A stretch of DNA of 64,000 nt from Pseudomonas kielensis (lineage in GTDB: Bacteria > Pseudomonadota > Gammaproteobacteria > Pseudomonadales > Pseudomonadaceae): assembly GCF_014236655.1 (NCBI RefSeq), contig NZ_JACMYG010000019.1, positions 1 to 64,000 on the forward strand, read 5' to 3'. Position 1 is the first letter of the stretch. Each line of letters starts with the position of its first letter. The notes beneath the pieces are model-generated. The model was not told the DNA's origin. It ran no database searches and saw only the letters and a list, made by a program, of their open reading frames with translations. Shown one piece after another: positions 8,191 through 16,721 of the stretch. The translations under genes and the position numbers were made by a program.

Positions 8191-9123
8191 ATGGCTGGTG
8201 TAATGGATTCGGTAAACCAGCGCACACAACTGGTAGGGCAGAATCGCCTGGAGCTGTTGTTGTTCCGTCTAGACGGTCCGCAGCTCTATGGCATCAATGT
8301 GTTCAAGGTTCGGGAGGTGCTGCAATGCCCGAAACTGACGCTGATGCCCAAATCCAATCCTGTCGTGTGCGGTGTGGCAAGTATTCGGGGCGCAACCATT
8401 CCGATCATGGACCTGGCAATGGCCACGGGGTCGGGCGGGTTGCAGGACCAGAGCAATCCCTTTGTGATCATCACCGAGTACAACACCAAGACCCAAGGGT
8501 TCCTGGTGCGCTCGGTCGAGCGGATCGTCAACATGAACTGGGAGGAGATCCATCCGCCACCCAAGGGCACCGGCCACGATCACTACCTGACGGCGGTGAC
8601 GCGGGTCGACAATCAGTTGGTGGAAATCATCGACGTCGAGAAGGTCCTGGCCGAAGTGGCACCGGCACCGGAAGCGATTTCCGCCGGGGTGGTGGATGAC
8701 GAGACGCAGCACAAGGCGCTGTCGTTGCGGGTGCTGACGGTCGATGACTCGTCGGTGGCGCGCAAGCAGGTTTCTCGTTGCCTGCAGACGGTGGGGGTCG
8801 AGGTCGTGGCGTTGAACGACGGCCGGCAAGCGCTGGACTACCTGCGCAAGCTGGTGGACGAGGGCAAGAAGCCGGAAGAGGAATTCCTGATGATGATTTC
8901 CGACATCGAGATGCCGGAAATGGACGGCTACACCCTCACGGCCGAGATCCGCAACGACCCGCGCATGCAAAAGCTGCACATCATCCTGCATACTTCGTTG
9001 TCAGGCGTGTTCAATCAGGCGATGGTCAAGAAAGTCGGTGCCGATGACTTCCTGGCCAAGTTCCGTCCTGATGACCTGGCATCCCGGGTAGTCGACCGGA
9101 TCAAAGCAGCAGATATCAGCTAG
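8191..9123 (+). CDS. cheV: Chemotaxis coupling protein CheV
   Basis: The protein is 310 aa. Residues about 15-165 form a CheW-like domain (LFRLDGPQLYGINVFKVREV), and residues about 180-305 form a receiver domain with LTVDDS, the phospho-acceptor Asp in MISDIEMPEMDGY and a Lys near the end (FLAKF). CheV couples chemoreceptors to CheA and can act as a phosphate sink. The ATG at 8191 follows AGGGGG; a second ATG at 8203 lacks that spacing. cheR follows 46 bases later, so cheVR form an operon divergent from flgA. Confidence 0.94.
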   Translation: MAGVMDSVNQRTQLVGQNRLELLLFRLDGPQLYGINVFKVREVLQCPKLTLMPKSNPVVCGVASIRGATIPIMDLAMATGSGGLQDQSNPFVIITEYNTKTQGFLVRSVERIVNMNWEEIHPPPKGTGHDHYLTAVTRVDNQLVEIIDVEKVLAEVAPAPEAISAGVVDDETQHKALSLRVLTVDDSSVARKQVSRCLQTVGVEVVALNDGRQALDYLRKLVDEGKKPEEEFLMMISDIEMPEMDGYTLTAEIRNDPRMQKLHIILHTSLSGVFNQAMVKKVGADDFLAKFRPDDLASRVVDRIKAADIS

Positions 9124-9169
9124 GTGGCCTTTGCCCCTGGCGATCAACACGATTTAAGAGGCGGCATCT

Positions 9170-9997
9170 TTGTCTACGGGTAATTTGGATTTCGAACAGT
9201 TCCGGGTCTTCCTGGAAAAAGCCTGTGGCATTTTGCTCGGTGAAAACAAACAGTATCTGGTCTCGAGCCGTCTCAACAAACTGATGGAACAGCAAGGCAT
9301 CAAGTCGTTGGGTGAACTGGTCCAGCGCATCCAGGTCCAGCCGCGCGGTGGGTTGCGCGAGATGGTTGTGGATGCGATGACCACCAACGAAACCCTCTGG
9401 TTTCGTGACACCTACCCGTTTGAAGTGCTGAAGAACAAGGTCTTGCCCGAGGCGATCAAGGCCAGTCCCGGCCAGCGCCTGCGCATCTGGTCGGCGGCCT
9501 GTTCGTCGGGGCAGGAACCCTATTCGCTGTCGATGTCGATTGACGAGTTCGAGCGGAGCAACATGGGCCAGTTGCGGATGGGGGTGCAGATTGTTGCCAC
9601 CGACCTTTCCGGGACCATGCTGACCAACTGCAAGTCCGGCGAGTACGACAGCCTGGCGATCGGTCGCGGTCTTTCGCCCGAGCGCCTGCAGCGTTACTTC
9701 GACCCGAAAGGGCCGGGGCGCTGGGCGGTCAAGGCGCCGATCAAGAGCCGGGTGGAGTTCCGCTCGTTCAACCTGCTGGACAGCTATGCCAGCCTGGGCA
9801 AATTCGACATCGTGTTCTGCCGCAACGTGCTGATCTACTTCTCTGCCGAAGTGAAGAAGGACATCCTGTTGCGCATTCACAGTACGCTCAAGCCGGGTGG
9901 TTACTTGTTCCTCGGTGCATCCGAAGCCCTCAACGGCCTGCCGGATCACTACCAGATGGTCCAGTGCAGTCCGGGGATCATCTACCAGGCCAAGTGA
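9170..9997 (+). CDS. cheR: Chemotaxis glutamate O-methyltransferase CheR
   Basis: This 275-aa protein starts at a TTG at 9170, set by AAGAGG eight bases upstream; the product begins MSTGNLDFEQF. The N-terminal helical CheR domain is followed by the SAM-binding domain with IWSAACSSGQEPYSLSM and DIVFCRNVLIYF. It methylates receptor glutamates for adaptation. It has no C-terminal TPR, so it is the short CheR1 type. An intrinsic terminator lies just after the stop codon. Confidence 0.95.
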   Translation: MSTGNLDFEQFRVFLEKACGILLGENKQYLVSSRLNKLMEQQGIKSLGELVQRIQVQPRGGLREMVVDAMTTNETLWFRDTYPFEVLKNKVLPEAIKASPGQRLRIWSAACSSGQEPYSLSMSIDEFERSNMGQLRMGVQIVATDLSGTMLTNCKSGEYDSLAIGRGLSPERLQRYFDPKGPGRWAVKAPIKSRVEFRSFNLLDSYASLGKFDIVFCRNVLIYFSAEVKKDILLRIHSTLKPGGYLFLGASEALNGLPDHYQMVQCSPGIIYQAK

Positions 9998-10010
9998 TGG
10001 TCAGGTGGTA

Positions 10011-10045
10011 AAAAAAGCGGGAGTCCTCAGGGGCTCCCGTTTTTT
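10011..10045 (+). terminator. Intrinsic terminator after cheR
   Basis: CGGGAG (10018-10023) pairs with CTCCCG (10034-10039) and is followed by six T. It separates cheVR from the flgB promoter region. From 10046 to 10191 there is a further GC-rich inverted sequence (AAGCGGCA...TGCCGCTT) but no gene. Confidence 0.9.
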
Positions 10046-10191
10046 ATCGTGCTGCATAATCCTTGTTGCAAGCCTGTCGAGCCGCCCAGGGCGGCAGAAA
10101 AGCGGCAGGTGCCGGAAGACGCTTGCCGCTTTTCTGGCATTGCCGCCTTGCCGCTTCCGGCCAGGGCCCCTGTTTGCGGGGGCTGGCAAGC

Positions 10192-10206
10192 TGGCACGGG
10201 GCTTGC
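10192..10206 (+). promoter_or_regulatory. Sigma-54 promoter of flgBCDE
   Basis: TGGCACGGGGCTTGC matches the -24/-12 consensus TGGCACG-N4-TTGC perfectly and is followed by T. The predicted transcription start is near 10218, about 33 bases before flgB. In P. aeruginosa this class is activated by FleR, and the same is inferred here. Confidence 0.95.
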
Positions 10207-10250
10207 TTTGAGCCTGTTACGAAAAATCAGGTCACCCAAAGGTTTCCGAC

Positions 10251-10658
10251 ATGAGCATCAGCTTCGATAAAGCGCTCGGTATCCACCAACAAGCCCTCAG
10301 CTTCCGCGCCCAGCGCGCCGAAGTGCTGGCCAACAACATCACCAACGCCGACACCCCGAACTACAAGGCGCGGGACCTGGATTTCTCGGCGGTCCTGGCC
10401 GCCCAGGCCGACAAGAGCAAGAACGGCAGCTTCGCCTTGAACAAGACCAATAGCCGTCATATCGAAGCCCAGGGCCTGAGCAGTGCTGACGAGTCGTTGC
10501 TGTACCGCACGCCGATGCAGCCCTCGATCGACCAGAACACCGTGGACGCCCAGCTGGAACAGGCCAGCTACGCCGAGAACTCGGTGAACTTCCAGGCCAG
10601 CTTCACCTTGCTCAATAGCAAATTCAAAGGGCTGGTAGCAGCCCTGCGCGGAGAATAA
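10251..10658 (+). CDS. flgB: Flagellar proximal rod protein FlgB
   Basis: The 135-aa protein has the rod/hook N-terminal motif RAEVLANNITNADTPNYKARD (first 20 residues of the family signature visible from about residue 22) and the C-terminal helix ENSVNFQASFTLLNSKFKG. FlgB forms part of the proximal rod that joins the MS ring to the driveshaft. It is the first gene behind the sigma-54 promoter at 10192 and is followed by flgC after 3 bases. Confidence 0.96.
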   Translation: MSISFDKALGIHQQALSFRAQRAEVLANNITNADTPNYKARDLDFSAVLAAQADKSKNGSFALNKTNSRHIEAQGLSSADESLLYRTPMQPSIDQNTVDAQLEQASYAENSVNFQASFTLLNSKFKGLVAALRGE

Positions 10659-10661
10659 TCC

Positions 10662-11105
10662 ATGTCCCTGTCGAGTGTTTTTAATATTGCCGGTAGTGGC
10701 ATGAGTGCCCAGACCACGCGCCTGAATACCGTGGCCAGTAACATCGCCAACGCCGAGACCGTCTCCTCGAGCATCGACCAGACCTACCGTGCCCGGCACC
10801 CGGTGTTTGCCACCATGTTCCAGGGCGGCCAGGCGGGCGGCGGCGACTCGCTGTTCCAGAATCAGGATGCGGCCGGCCAGGGCGTGCAAGTGCTGGGCGT
10901 GGTCGAGGACCAGAGCAATCTGGAAGCCCGCTACTTGCCCAACCACCCGGCAGCTGACGCCAAGGGGTACGTCTACTACCCCAACGTCAACGTGGTTGAA
11001 GAGATGGCCGACATGATTTCCGCCAGCCGTTCGTTCCAGACCAACGCGGAAATGATGAACACCGCCAAGACCATGATGCAGAAGGTCCTGACCCTCGGTC
11101 AGTGA
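10662..11105 (+). CDS. flgC: Flagellar rod protein FlgC
   Basis: The protein is 147 aa. The N-terminal helix with TTRLNTVASNIANAETV and the C-terminal coiled segment MISASRSFQTNAEMMNTAKT are the paired terminal helices shared by axial proteins. It builds the proximal rod with FlgB and FlgF. It lies 3 bases after flgB and 15 before flgD, all in one operon. Confidence 0.96.
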   Translation: MSLSSVFNIAGSGMSAQTTRLNTVASNIANAETVSSSIDQTYRARHPVFATMFQGGQAGGGDSLFQNQDAAGQGVQVLGVVEDQSNLEARYLPNHPAADAKGYVYYPNVNVVEEMADMISASRSFQTNAEMMNTAKTMMQKVLTLGQ

Positions 11106-11120
11106 TAAGGGGCAGCTTCG

Positions 11121-11846
11121 ATGAGTGTTACCGATTCCACCAGTGGCCCGAGTCTCAACGACATTCTTGCGAACTCCAAGACCACCGTCACCAAGACCAG
11201 CAATGATGGCCTGGCGGCCGCTGCTGGCAGCAAGACTGGCAAGAACGAGCTGGGCAAGGACGCGTTCCTGCAACTGCTGGTGACTCAACTGAAGAACCAG
11301 AACCCCCTCGACCCGCAGGACAACAGCGAGTTCGTTGCCCAGTTGGCGCAGTTCAGCAGCCTGGAAGGCATCACCACCCTGAACTCCTCGGTGAACAACA
11401 TATCGAGCTCGTTCAAATCGTCCCAGGCCCTGCAGGCGTCCTCGCTGGTGGGCCGTTCGGTGGTGGTCCAGACCGGCTCGGCCTATGTCGACAGCACCAA
11501 GAGCATGACCGGCTCGGTGGTCATTCCGGCCTCGGTGGCCGGCACCACGGTGACCATCAGCGACAAGGACGGCAAGGCGGTGAAAACCATCGAGCTGGGC
11601 AGCCAGGGCCAGGGCAATGCCAGTTTCGTCTGGGACGGCACCAACACCGCGGGCGAGAAAGTCGACCCGGGTACCTACACCTTCAAGGCCAGTGCGCAGA
11701 TCGACGGCAAGGCCACTGACCTGATCACCTACCTGCCGGCGACCGTCAACAGCGTGACCCTGAGCCAGACCGGCGGCGAGATGATGTTGAACCTCGCCAA
11801 CATGGGCTCCATCGCCCTGTCCAAAGTACAGACCATCGGTCTATAG
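11121..11846 (+). CDS. flgD: Flagellar hook cap / hook assembly protein FlgD
   Basis: The protein is 241 aa. The N-terminal part carries the FlgD signature GKDAFLQLLVTQLKNQNP and FVAQLAQFSSLEG. The C-terminal half has the FlgD Ig-like fold (FVWDGTNTAGEKVDPGTYTF). FlgD caps the growing hook and is removed once the hook is complete. The gene sits between flgC and flgE with short gaps, in the usual order. Confidence 0.95.
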   Translation: MSVTDSTSGPSLNDILANSKTTVTKTSNDGLAAAAGSKTGKNELGKDAFLQLLVTQLKNQNPLDPQDNSEFVAQLAQFSSLEGITTLNSSVNNISSSFKSSQALQASSLVGRSVVVQTGSAYVDSTKSMTGSVVIPASVAGTTVTISDKDGKAVKTIELGSQGQGNASFVWDGTNTAGEKVDPGTYTFKASAQIDGKATDLITYLPATVNSVTLSQTGGEMMLNLANMGSIALSKVQTIGL

Positions 11847-11877
11847 AGCCGGCTAGCGCGGCAACAAGGAGTGGAAT

Positions 11878-13227
11878 ATGTCTTTTAATATCGGCCTTAG
11901 CGGTCTCTATGCGGCCAACAAACAACTCGACGTTACCGGCAACAACATTGCCAACGTCGCCACCACCGGCTTCAAATCCTCCCGGGTGGAGTTCGAAGAC
12001 GTGTACGCGGCAAGCAAGCTGGGTAACGGCAACAAGTCCATCGGCAGCGGCGTGAGCCTGGCCAACGTCTCCCAGCAATTTCGCCAGGGTGATGTGACCA
12101 ACACCGGCAACGTGCTGGACATGGCCATCCGCGGTTCGGGCTTCTTCGTGCTCAATGACGGCGGCTCGCTGACCTACACCCGCGCCGGTACCTTCAATGT
12201 CGACAAGGACGGCTTCATCACCAACAGTGCCGGCACCGCGCGCTTGCAGGGTTATGCGGTCGATGAGAACGGCAAAATCCTCAAGGATGTGATCGGCGAC
12301 CTGAAAATCGACCAGTCGAACCTGCAGCCGAAAACCACCGGCAACATTTCCTCGAGCATCAACCTGAACTCCAGCAAGCCGATCATCGATCCGGCGGTCA
12401 CCCCGTTCGACCCGACCAAGATCGACACCTACACCGACATGTTCACCACCCCGATCTACGACAGCCAGGGCAACCAGCACAACCTGGACCAGTACGTGGT
12501 CAAGACCGGCGCCAACACCTGGCAGACCTACACCCTGGTAGGGGGACGCAACCCGGACGGCTCGGCCTTCGTCCCGGCCAGCCTCGGTTCGCCGGCAACG
12601 CCGAGCAACCAGGCGGCCATGACCATGAACTTCGGTTCCGACGGCAAGCTGCTGGACATCGACGCACCGGCCAGCGGCAGCCCGTACACCGTCAGCGGCA
12701 ACTCGATTGTCATGGGGGCGGGCGTCTGGACCCCGGGTACGGTCAAGGATGGCGTGTGGACGGCCAACGGTGCGGTGGGCAATGCCACGGGGGTCACCAA
12801 CGACCTGGCCCTGACCACCCAGTACAACTCGGCGACCATCCGCAACCTGCCAACCCAGGACGGCTACGCCACCGGCCAGATCACCAACCTGACCATCGAC
12901 GGTACCGGTACGCTGTTCGCCAACTTCAGCAACAGCAAGTCCAAGGCGATCGGCCAGGTCACCCTGGCCAGCTTCAACAACGAGCAGGGCTTGCAGGCCG
13001 CCGGCGGCACGAGCTGGAAGGAGACCTACCTGTCCGGTTTCGCCGCATACGACGCCGGCCAGACGGGCACCCTGGGCTCGGTGGTGTCCAACTCCCTGGA
13101 AGACTCCAACGTCAACCTGACCAATGAGCTGGTGGACCTGATCAAGGGCCAGAGCAACTACCAGGCCAACGCCAAGACCATCTCCACCCAGAGCACCATC
13201 ATGCAGACCATCATTCAGATGGCCTGA
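11878..13227 (+). CDS. flgE: Flagellar hook protein FlgE
   Basis: The protein is 449 aa. It begins MSFNIGLSGLYAANKQLDVT with the axial motif NNIANVATTGFKSSR, has the family region IRGSGFFVLNDGG, and ends with the paired helix ELVDLIKGQSNYQANAKT. The central part (about 150-350) is Thr/Asn/Gly-rich and variable, as expected for the exposed hook domain. It is the last gene of this operon, since a terminator follows at once and the distal rod and ring genes (flgF onward) do not follow. Confidence 0.95.
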   Translation: MSFNIGLSGLYAANKQLDVTGNNIANVATTGFKSSRVEFEDVYAASKLGNGNKSIGSGVSLANVSQQFRQGDVTNTGNVLDMAIRGSGFFVLNDGGSLTYTRAGTFNVDKDGFITNSAGTARLQGYAVDENGKILKDVIGDLKIDQSNLQPKTTGNISSSINLNSSKPIIDPAVTPFDPTKIDTYTDMFTTPIYDSQGNQHNLDQYVVKTGANTWQTYTLVGGRNPDGSAFVPASLGSPATPSNQAAMTMNFGSDGKLLDIDAPASGSPYTVSGNSIVMGAGVWTPGTVKDGVWTANGAVGNATGVTNDLALTTQYNSATIRNLPTQDGYATGQITNLTIDGTGTLFANFSNSKSKAIGQVTLASFNNEQGLQAAGGTSWKETYLSGFAAYDAGQTGTLGSVVSNSLEDSNVNLTNELVDLIKGQSNYQANAKTISTQSTIMQTIIQMA

Positions 13228-13252
13228 TGCCGGTGGGTTAAACCTGCGGTAC

Positions 13253-13280
13253 AAAAAAGCCCCTCATCGAGGGGCTTTTT
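13253..13280. terminator. Bidirectional terminator between flgE and the M48 protease gene
   Basis: GCCCCTC (13259-13265) pairs with GAGGGGC (13269-13275), with six A before and five T after the stem, between convergent genes. Confidence 0.93.
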
Positions 13281-13297
13281 CGTGGGGGCGGGAAGGG

Positions 13298-14731
13298 TCA
13301 GCCCATCATGTCCTTGATCATCCGCTCCTGTTCCATGAGCTCGCGTTGCCGCGCATCGATCCGCGACGACAGCGGGAAATTGCTGCCGGCGCGCCGCTTG
13401 GCGAAGTCCAGTTGCTGAATGGCCTGGCGGTAGTCGCCGACCAGCGCGAAATACTCGGCGCGTGCCTGGTGCAGGCCAATGATGTTGCCGGACAGGCCGC
13501 GGGTTTCGGCAACCATGTACCAGACATCCGGGTCGTCCGGCCGCGTCTTGAGCAGGGCTTCCAGGGCCTTTTCGGCATCGGCTGGGCGATTCTGCTTGAG
13601 CAGCAGGTCAACCCGCACCTGGTTGAGCGGGTAGTTGCGCGGGAACTGGCTGAGCATCCGGTCGACCCGGCTTTGCGCGTCGGGCAGGCGATTGCTGGCC
13701 ATGTCCAGGTCGACCTGGGCCAGGTTGTAGATGATTTCGTTCGGTGCCTTGGCCAGGAGCGGTTTCAGGCTCTCGCGGGCATCGCTGAGCTGGCCGGCCT
13801 TGATCTGGGCAATGGCCAGGCCGTAACGCGCCACGTCGTTTTTCGGGTTTTCGTCCAGCTGCGCGCGAAAACGCTTGGCGGCCAGGCCCGGGGTTTCTTC
13901 GTAGTGCAACTGTACGCGGGCGCGAATCAGCTGATAGGTCTGGGTGTCTTCCTTGCCACCGATGGGAGCCTGTTCAGCGCGGTTGCGGGTGTCGGCGATC
14001 CGCGATTCGGTCACCGGGTGCGTCAGGAGGAATTCCGGCGGCTTGGCATCGAAGCGGTACTGGCGCCCCAGCCGTTCGAACATGCTCGGCATCGAGCGCG
14101 GGTCGTAGCCTGCTTTCTCCAGGTTGACGATGCCGATGCGGTCGGCCTCCTGCTCGTTCTGCCGGGAGAAGCGCCGTTGCTCCTGGATCGCGGCAGCCTG
14201 GGTCCCGGCAATTGCCGCGATCCCGGCGTCACCGGCGCCAGCCGCGGCCACGATGATCCCGGCGAGCAGGGCGGCCATCATCGGCACTTGCATGCGTTGC
14301 TGGGCTTCTACGCCGCGGGCGAAGTGGCGTTGCGACAAGTGCGCCAATTCGTGGGCCAGTACCGAGGCGTACTCGCCTTCGGTCTGGGCGTTGAGAAACA
14401 GGCCACCGTTGACCCCGACAATCCCGCCTGGCGCAGCGAAGGCGTTGAGCTGCGGGCTGTTGATCAGGATGAACTCAAGACGCCGGTCGTTCAACTGACT
14501 GGTTTCCACCAGGCGATAGACACTGGTTTCCACGTAGTTTTTCAGTTGGGGGTCATTGAGTTGTGACACCTGGCTGCGCAGCATGGCCAGCCAGGCGCGC
14601 CCCAGGTCATGCTCCTGCTGGGGCGAGACGATGGCAGAACTGGCGTCGCCAAGTGACGGCAAGTCGTCGGCGAAGCCTGGTGAGGCAAGCAGGCAAGCGA
14701 GCGTCAGCAGCGTGGGGCGCAGAAAATTCAT
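13298..14731 (-). CDS. bepA: M48 family periplasmic metalloprotease (BepA/YfgC-like)
   Basis: The protein is 477 aa with the start at MNFLRPTLLTL, chosen because an AAGG site precedes it and a signal peptide follows (cleavage near PGFA-DD). The zinc site is HELAH in VLAHELAHLSQRH, with the third ligand in EQEADRIG. The C-terminal 200 residues are TPR-like repeats. In E. coli BepA degrades or promotes folding of stalled LptD and assists the Bam machinery in the periplasm. The gene is convergent with flgE and divergent from the TusA-like gene. Confidence 0.9.
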   Translation of the reverse strand: MNFLRPTLLTLACLLASPGFADDLPSLGDASSAIVSPQQEHDLGRAWLAMLRSQVSQLNDPQLKNYVETSVYRLVETSQLNDRRLEFILINSPQLNAFAAPGGIVGVNGGLFLNAQTEGEYASVLAHELAHLSQRHFARGVEAQQRMQVPMMAALLAGIIVAAAGAGDAGIAAIAGTQAAAIQEQRRFSRQNEQEADRIGIVNLEKAGYDPRSMPSMFERLGRQYRFDAKPPEFLLTHPVTESRIADTRNRAEQAPIGGKEDTQTYQLIRARVQLHYEETPGLAAKRFRAQLDENPKNDVARYGLAIAQIKAGQLSDARESLKPLLAKAPNEIIYNLAQVDLDMASNRLPDAQSRVDRMLSQFPRNYPLNQVRVDLLLKQNRPADAEKALEALLKTRPDDPDVWYMVAETRGLSGNIIGLHQARAEYFALVGDYRQAIQQLDFAKRRAGSNFPLSSRIDARQRELMEQERMIKDMMG

Positions 14732-14828
14732 GCACAAAGCCTTAGTCGACAAAGAGCTTACTGTAGCCGGACACTTGCCTCGGGACCAGATATTCTAGGC
14801 GGCTCAATCACCTGTGCGGAGTGAAGTC

Positions 14829-15068
14829 ATGACCGACGCTGTAGCCCATGATGCCGAACTGGACGCCAGTGGGCTCAATTGCCCGTTGCCGCTGCTCAAG
14901 GCCAAGATGGCGCTCAATGGCCTGCCCAGTGGCGCCGTGCTCAAGGTGATCGCCACCGATGCCGGCTCGCAGCGCGACTTTCGCACCTTTGCCCGTTTGG
15001 CCGGTCATACCCTGCTGCGCGAAGAAGACCAAGCCGGTGTCTATCGCTACTGGCTGAAAAAAGCCTGA
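14829..15068 (+). CDS. TusA/SirA-like sulfurtransferase
   Basis: The 79-aa protein has the family core LDASGLNCPLPLLKAK with the CPxP motif whose Cys carries the sulfane sulfur. The ATG at 14829 follows CGGAG. Family members relay sulfur for tRNA 2-thiouridine or cofactor synthesis, but Pseudomonas has more than one copy, so which role this copy has is open. The perM-like gene follows after 27 bases and is probably co-transcribed. Confidence 0.88.
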   Translation: MTDAVAHDAELDASGLNCPLPLLKAKMALNGLPSGAVLKVIATDAGSQRDFRTFARLAGHTLLREEDQAGVYRYWLKKA

Positions 15069-15095
15069 CTGGCTGCCTACCCTTAAGGATCATTG

Positions 15096-16166
15096 ATGTT
15101 CAAAGTGCTACGCGACTGGATTCAGCGCTACTTCTCCGACGAAGAAGCGGTGGTACTGGCCGTCCTCCTGATCCTGGCCTTCACCGCCGTGCTGACTCTG
15201 GGCGGCATGCTTGCGCCCGTGTTGGCGGGCATGGTCCTGGCGTACCTGATGCAGGGCCTGGTCAGCACCCTGGAGCGCCTGCGCCTGCCTGGCGGGGTCG
15301 CGGTGGGGCTGGTGTTCGCGCTGTTCATGGGGGTGTTGCTGGTGTTCATCGTGGTGGTGGTGCCCTTGCTCTGGCATCAGCTCATCACCCTGTTCAACGA
15401 ACTGCCCGGGATGCTCGCCAAATGGCAGTCGTTGCTGCTGTTGCTGCCTGAGCGATATCCGCACCTGGTGTCGGACGAGCAGGTGCTGCGGGCCATCGAA
15501 GTGGCGCGCAGCGAAATCGGCAAGTTCGGCCAGTGGGCGTTGACCTTCTCGCTGTCGAGCCTGCCCCTGCTGGTCAACATCATGATCTACCTGGTGCTGG
15601 TGCCGATCCTGGTGTTCTTCTTCCTCAAGGACCGGGCCATGATCGGCCGCTGGGTACTCGGCTACCTGCCGCGTGAGCGGGCGCTGATGACTCGGGTCGG
15701 TCAGGAAATGAACCGGCAGATCGCCAACTACATTCGCGGCAAGGTCATGGAAATGGCCATCTGCGGCGGGGTGACCTACATCGGTTTTGTCGCCATGGGC
15801 CTCAACTACTCGGCGCTGCTGGCGCTGTTGGTCGGGGTGTCCGTGGTGGTGCCCTATGTCGGCGCGGTGGTGGTGACCGTGCCGGTGATGCTGATTGCCT
15901 TGTTCCAGTGGGGCTGGAGCGATCAGTTCATCTACCTGATGGCGGTCTACGGGATCATCCAGATCCTGGATGGCAACGTGCTGGTGCCGTTGCTGTTCTC
16001 CGAAGCGGTCAACCTGCACCCGGTGGCGATTATCTGCGCGGTGCTGCTGTTCGGTGGGCTGTGGGGGTTCTGGGGCGTGTTCTTCGCGATTCCCCTGGCG
16101 ACGCTGTTCAAGGCCGTGCTGGATGCCTGGCCGCGCAAGGAACCGGTGGTTTCGCCGCTGTTGTAG
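15096..16166 (+). CDS. AI-2E family transporter (PerM-like permease)
   Basis: This 356-aa membrane protein has about eight hydrophobic segments in the PerM/TqsA arrangement: two pairs in the first 110 residues, then a soluble part (about 110-150), then four more after PILVFFFLKDRAMIGRWV. The ATG at 15096 has TAAGGA at good spacing; a TTG three bases earlier is less likely. The pairing of a TusA-like gene and perM upstream of bcp is seen in other pseudomonads. The substrate is not known. Confidence 0.88.
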   Translation: MFKVLRDWIQRYFSDEEAVVLAVLLILAFTAVLTLGGMLAPVLAGMVLAYLMQGLVSTLERLRLPGGVAVGLVFALFMGVLLVFIVVVVPLLWHQLITLFNELPGMLAKWQSLLLLLPERYPHLVSDEQVLRAIEVARSEIGKFGQWALTFSLSSLPLLVNIMIYLVLVPILVFFFLKDRAMIGRWVLGYLPRERALMTRVGQEMNRQIANYIRGKVMEMAICGGVTYIGFVAMGLNYSALLALLVGVSVVVPYVGAVVVTVPVMLIALFQWGWSDQFIYLMAVYGIIQILDGNVLVPLLFSEAVNLHPVAIICAVLLFGGLWGFWGVFFAIPLATLFKAVLDAWPRKEPVVSPLL

Positions 16167-16179
16167 CGTCGGGCCCATC

Positions 16180-16209
16180 GCGAGCAGGGTTTACACCGAT
16201 CCTGCTCGC
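16180..16209. repeat. REP-like palindrome
   Basis: GCGAGCAGG (16180-16188) is inverted as CCTGCTCGC (16201-16209) around a 12-base loop, between the convergent permease and bcp genes. It resembles the GCGAGC...GCTCGC core of Pseudomonas REP elements found elsewhere in this window and may double as a terminator. Confidence 0.7.
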
Positions 16210-16237
16210 AGTGGCGTCATCCCAGGCGCCGAACAAA

Positions 16238-16711
16238 TCAGCCCTTGGCCAGCGCCTGGGCCGCCGCCAATACGGCATCCACATGCCCCGGCACTTTCAC
16301 CCCGCGCCATTCCTGACGCAGCACGCCGTGCTGGTCGATCAGGAAGGTGCTGCGATCAACCCCCATGTACTCCTTGCCATACAGCTTCTTCAACTTGATC
16401 ACGTCGAACAGCTGGCACAGGGCTTCGTCCTTGTCGCTGATCAGCTCGAAGGGGAACTGCTGCTTGCACTTGAAGTTCTCGTGGGACTTCAGGCTGTCGC
16501 GGGAAACGCCGAACACTTCGGTGTTGGCCGCGACAAACTGCGGGTACTGGTCACGAAAACCCTGGCCCTCGGTGGTGCAGCCCGGCGTGCTGTCCTTGGG
16601 GTAGAAGTAGATCACCACCTGCTTGCCCTTGAGGGCGGCCAGGCTGACGGTCTGCCCGCTGGTAGCGGGGACTTCGAAGTCGGCGACCGGTTGGTCGATA
16701 GCGACGGCCAT
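16238..16711 (-). CDS. bcp: Thioredoxin-dependent peroxiredoxin (Bcp/PrxQ)
   Basis: The protein is 157 aa. The peroxidatic Cys is C45 in PKDSTPGCTTEG. The resolving Cys that E. coli Bcp has five residues later is replaced here by Gln50. Other Cys residues are C82 and C99, so the enzyme is either 1-Cys or resolves through a different Cys. It reduces hydrogen and lipid peroxides in the cytoplasm. The gene sits 10 bases downstream of gcvR on the same strand, as an operon, next to divergent dapA. Confidence 0.93.
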   Translation of the reverse strand: MAVAIDQPVADFEVPATSGQTVSLAALKGKQVVIYFYPKDSTPGCTTEGQGFRDQYPQFVAANTEVFGVSRDSLKSHENFKCKQQFPFELISDKDEALCQLFDVIKLKKLYGKEYMGVDRSTFLIDQHGVLRQEWRGVKVPGHVDAVLAAAQALAKG

Positions 16712-16721
16712 GAAAGCTTCC

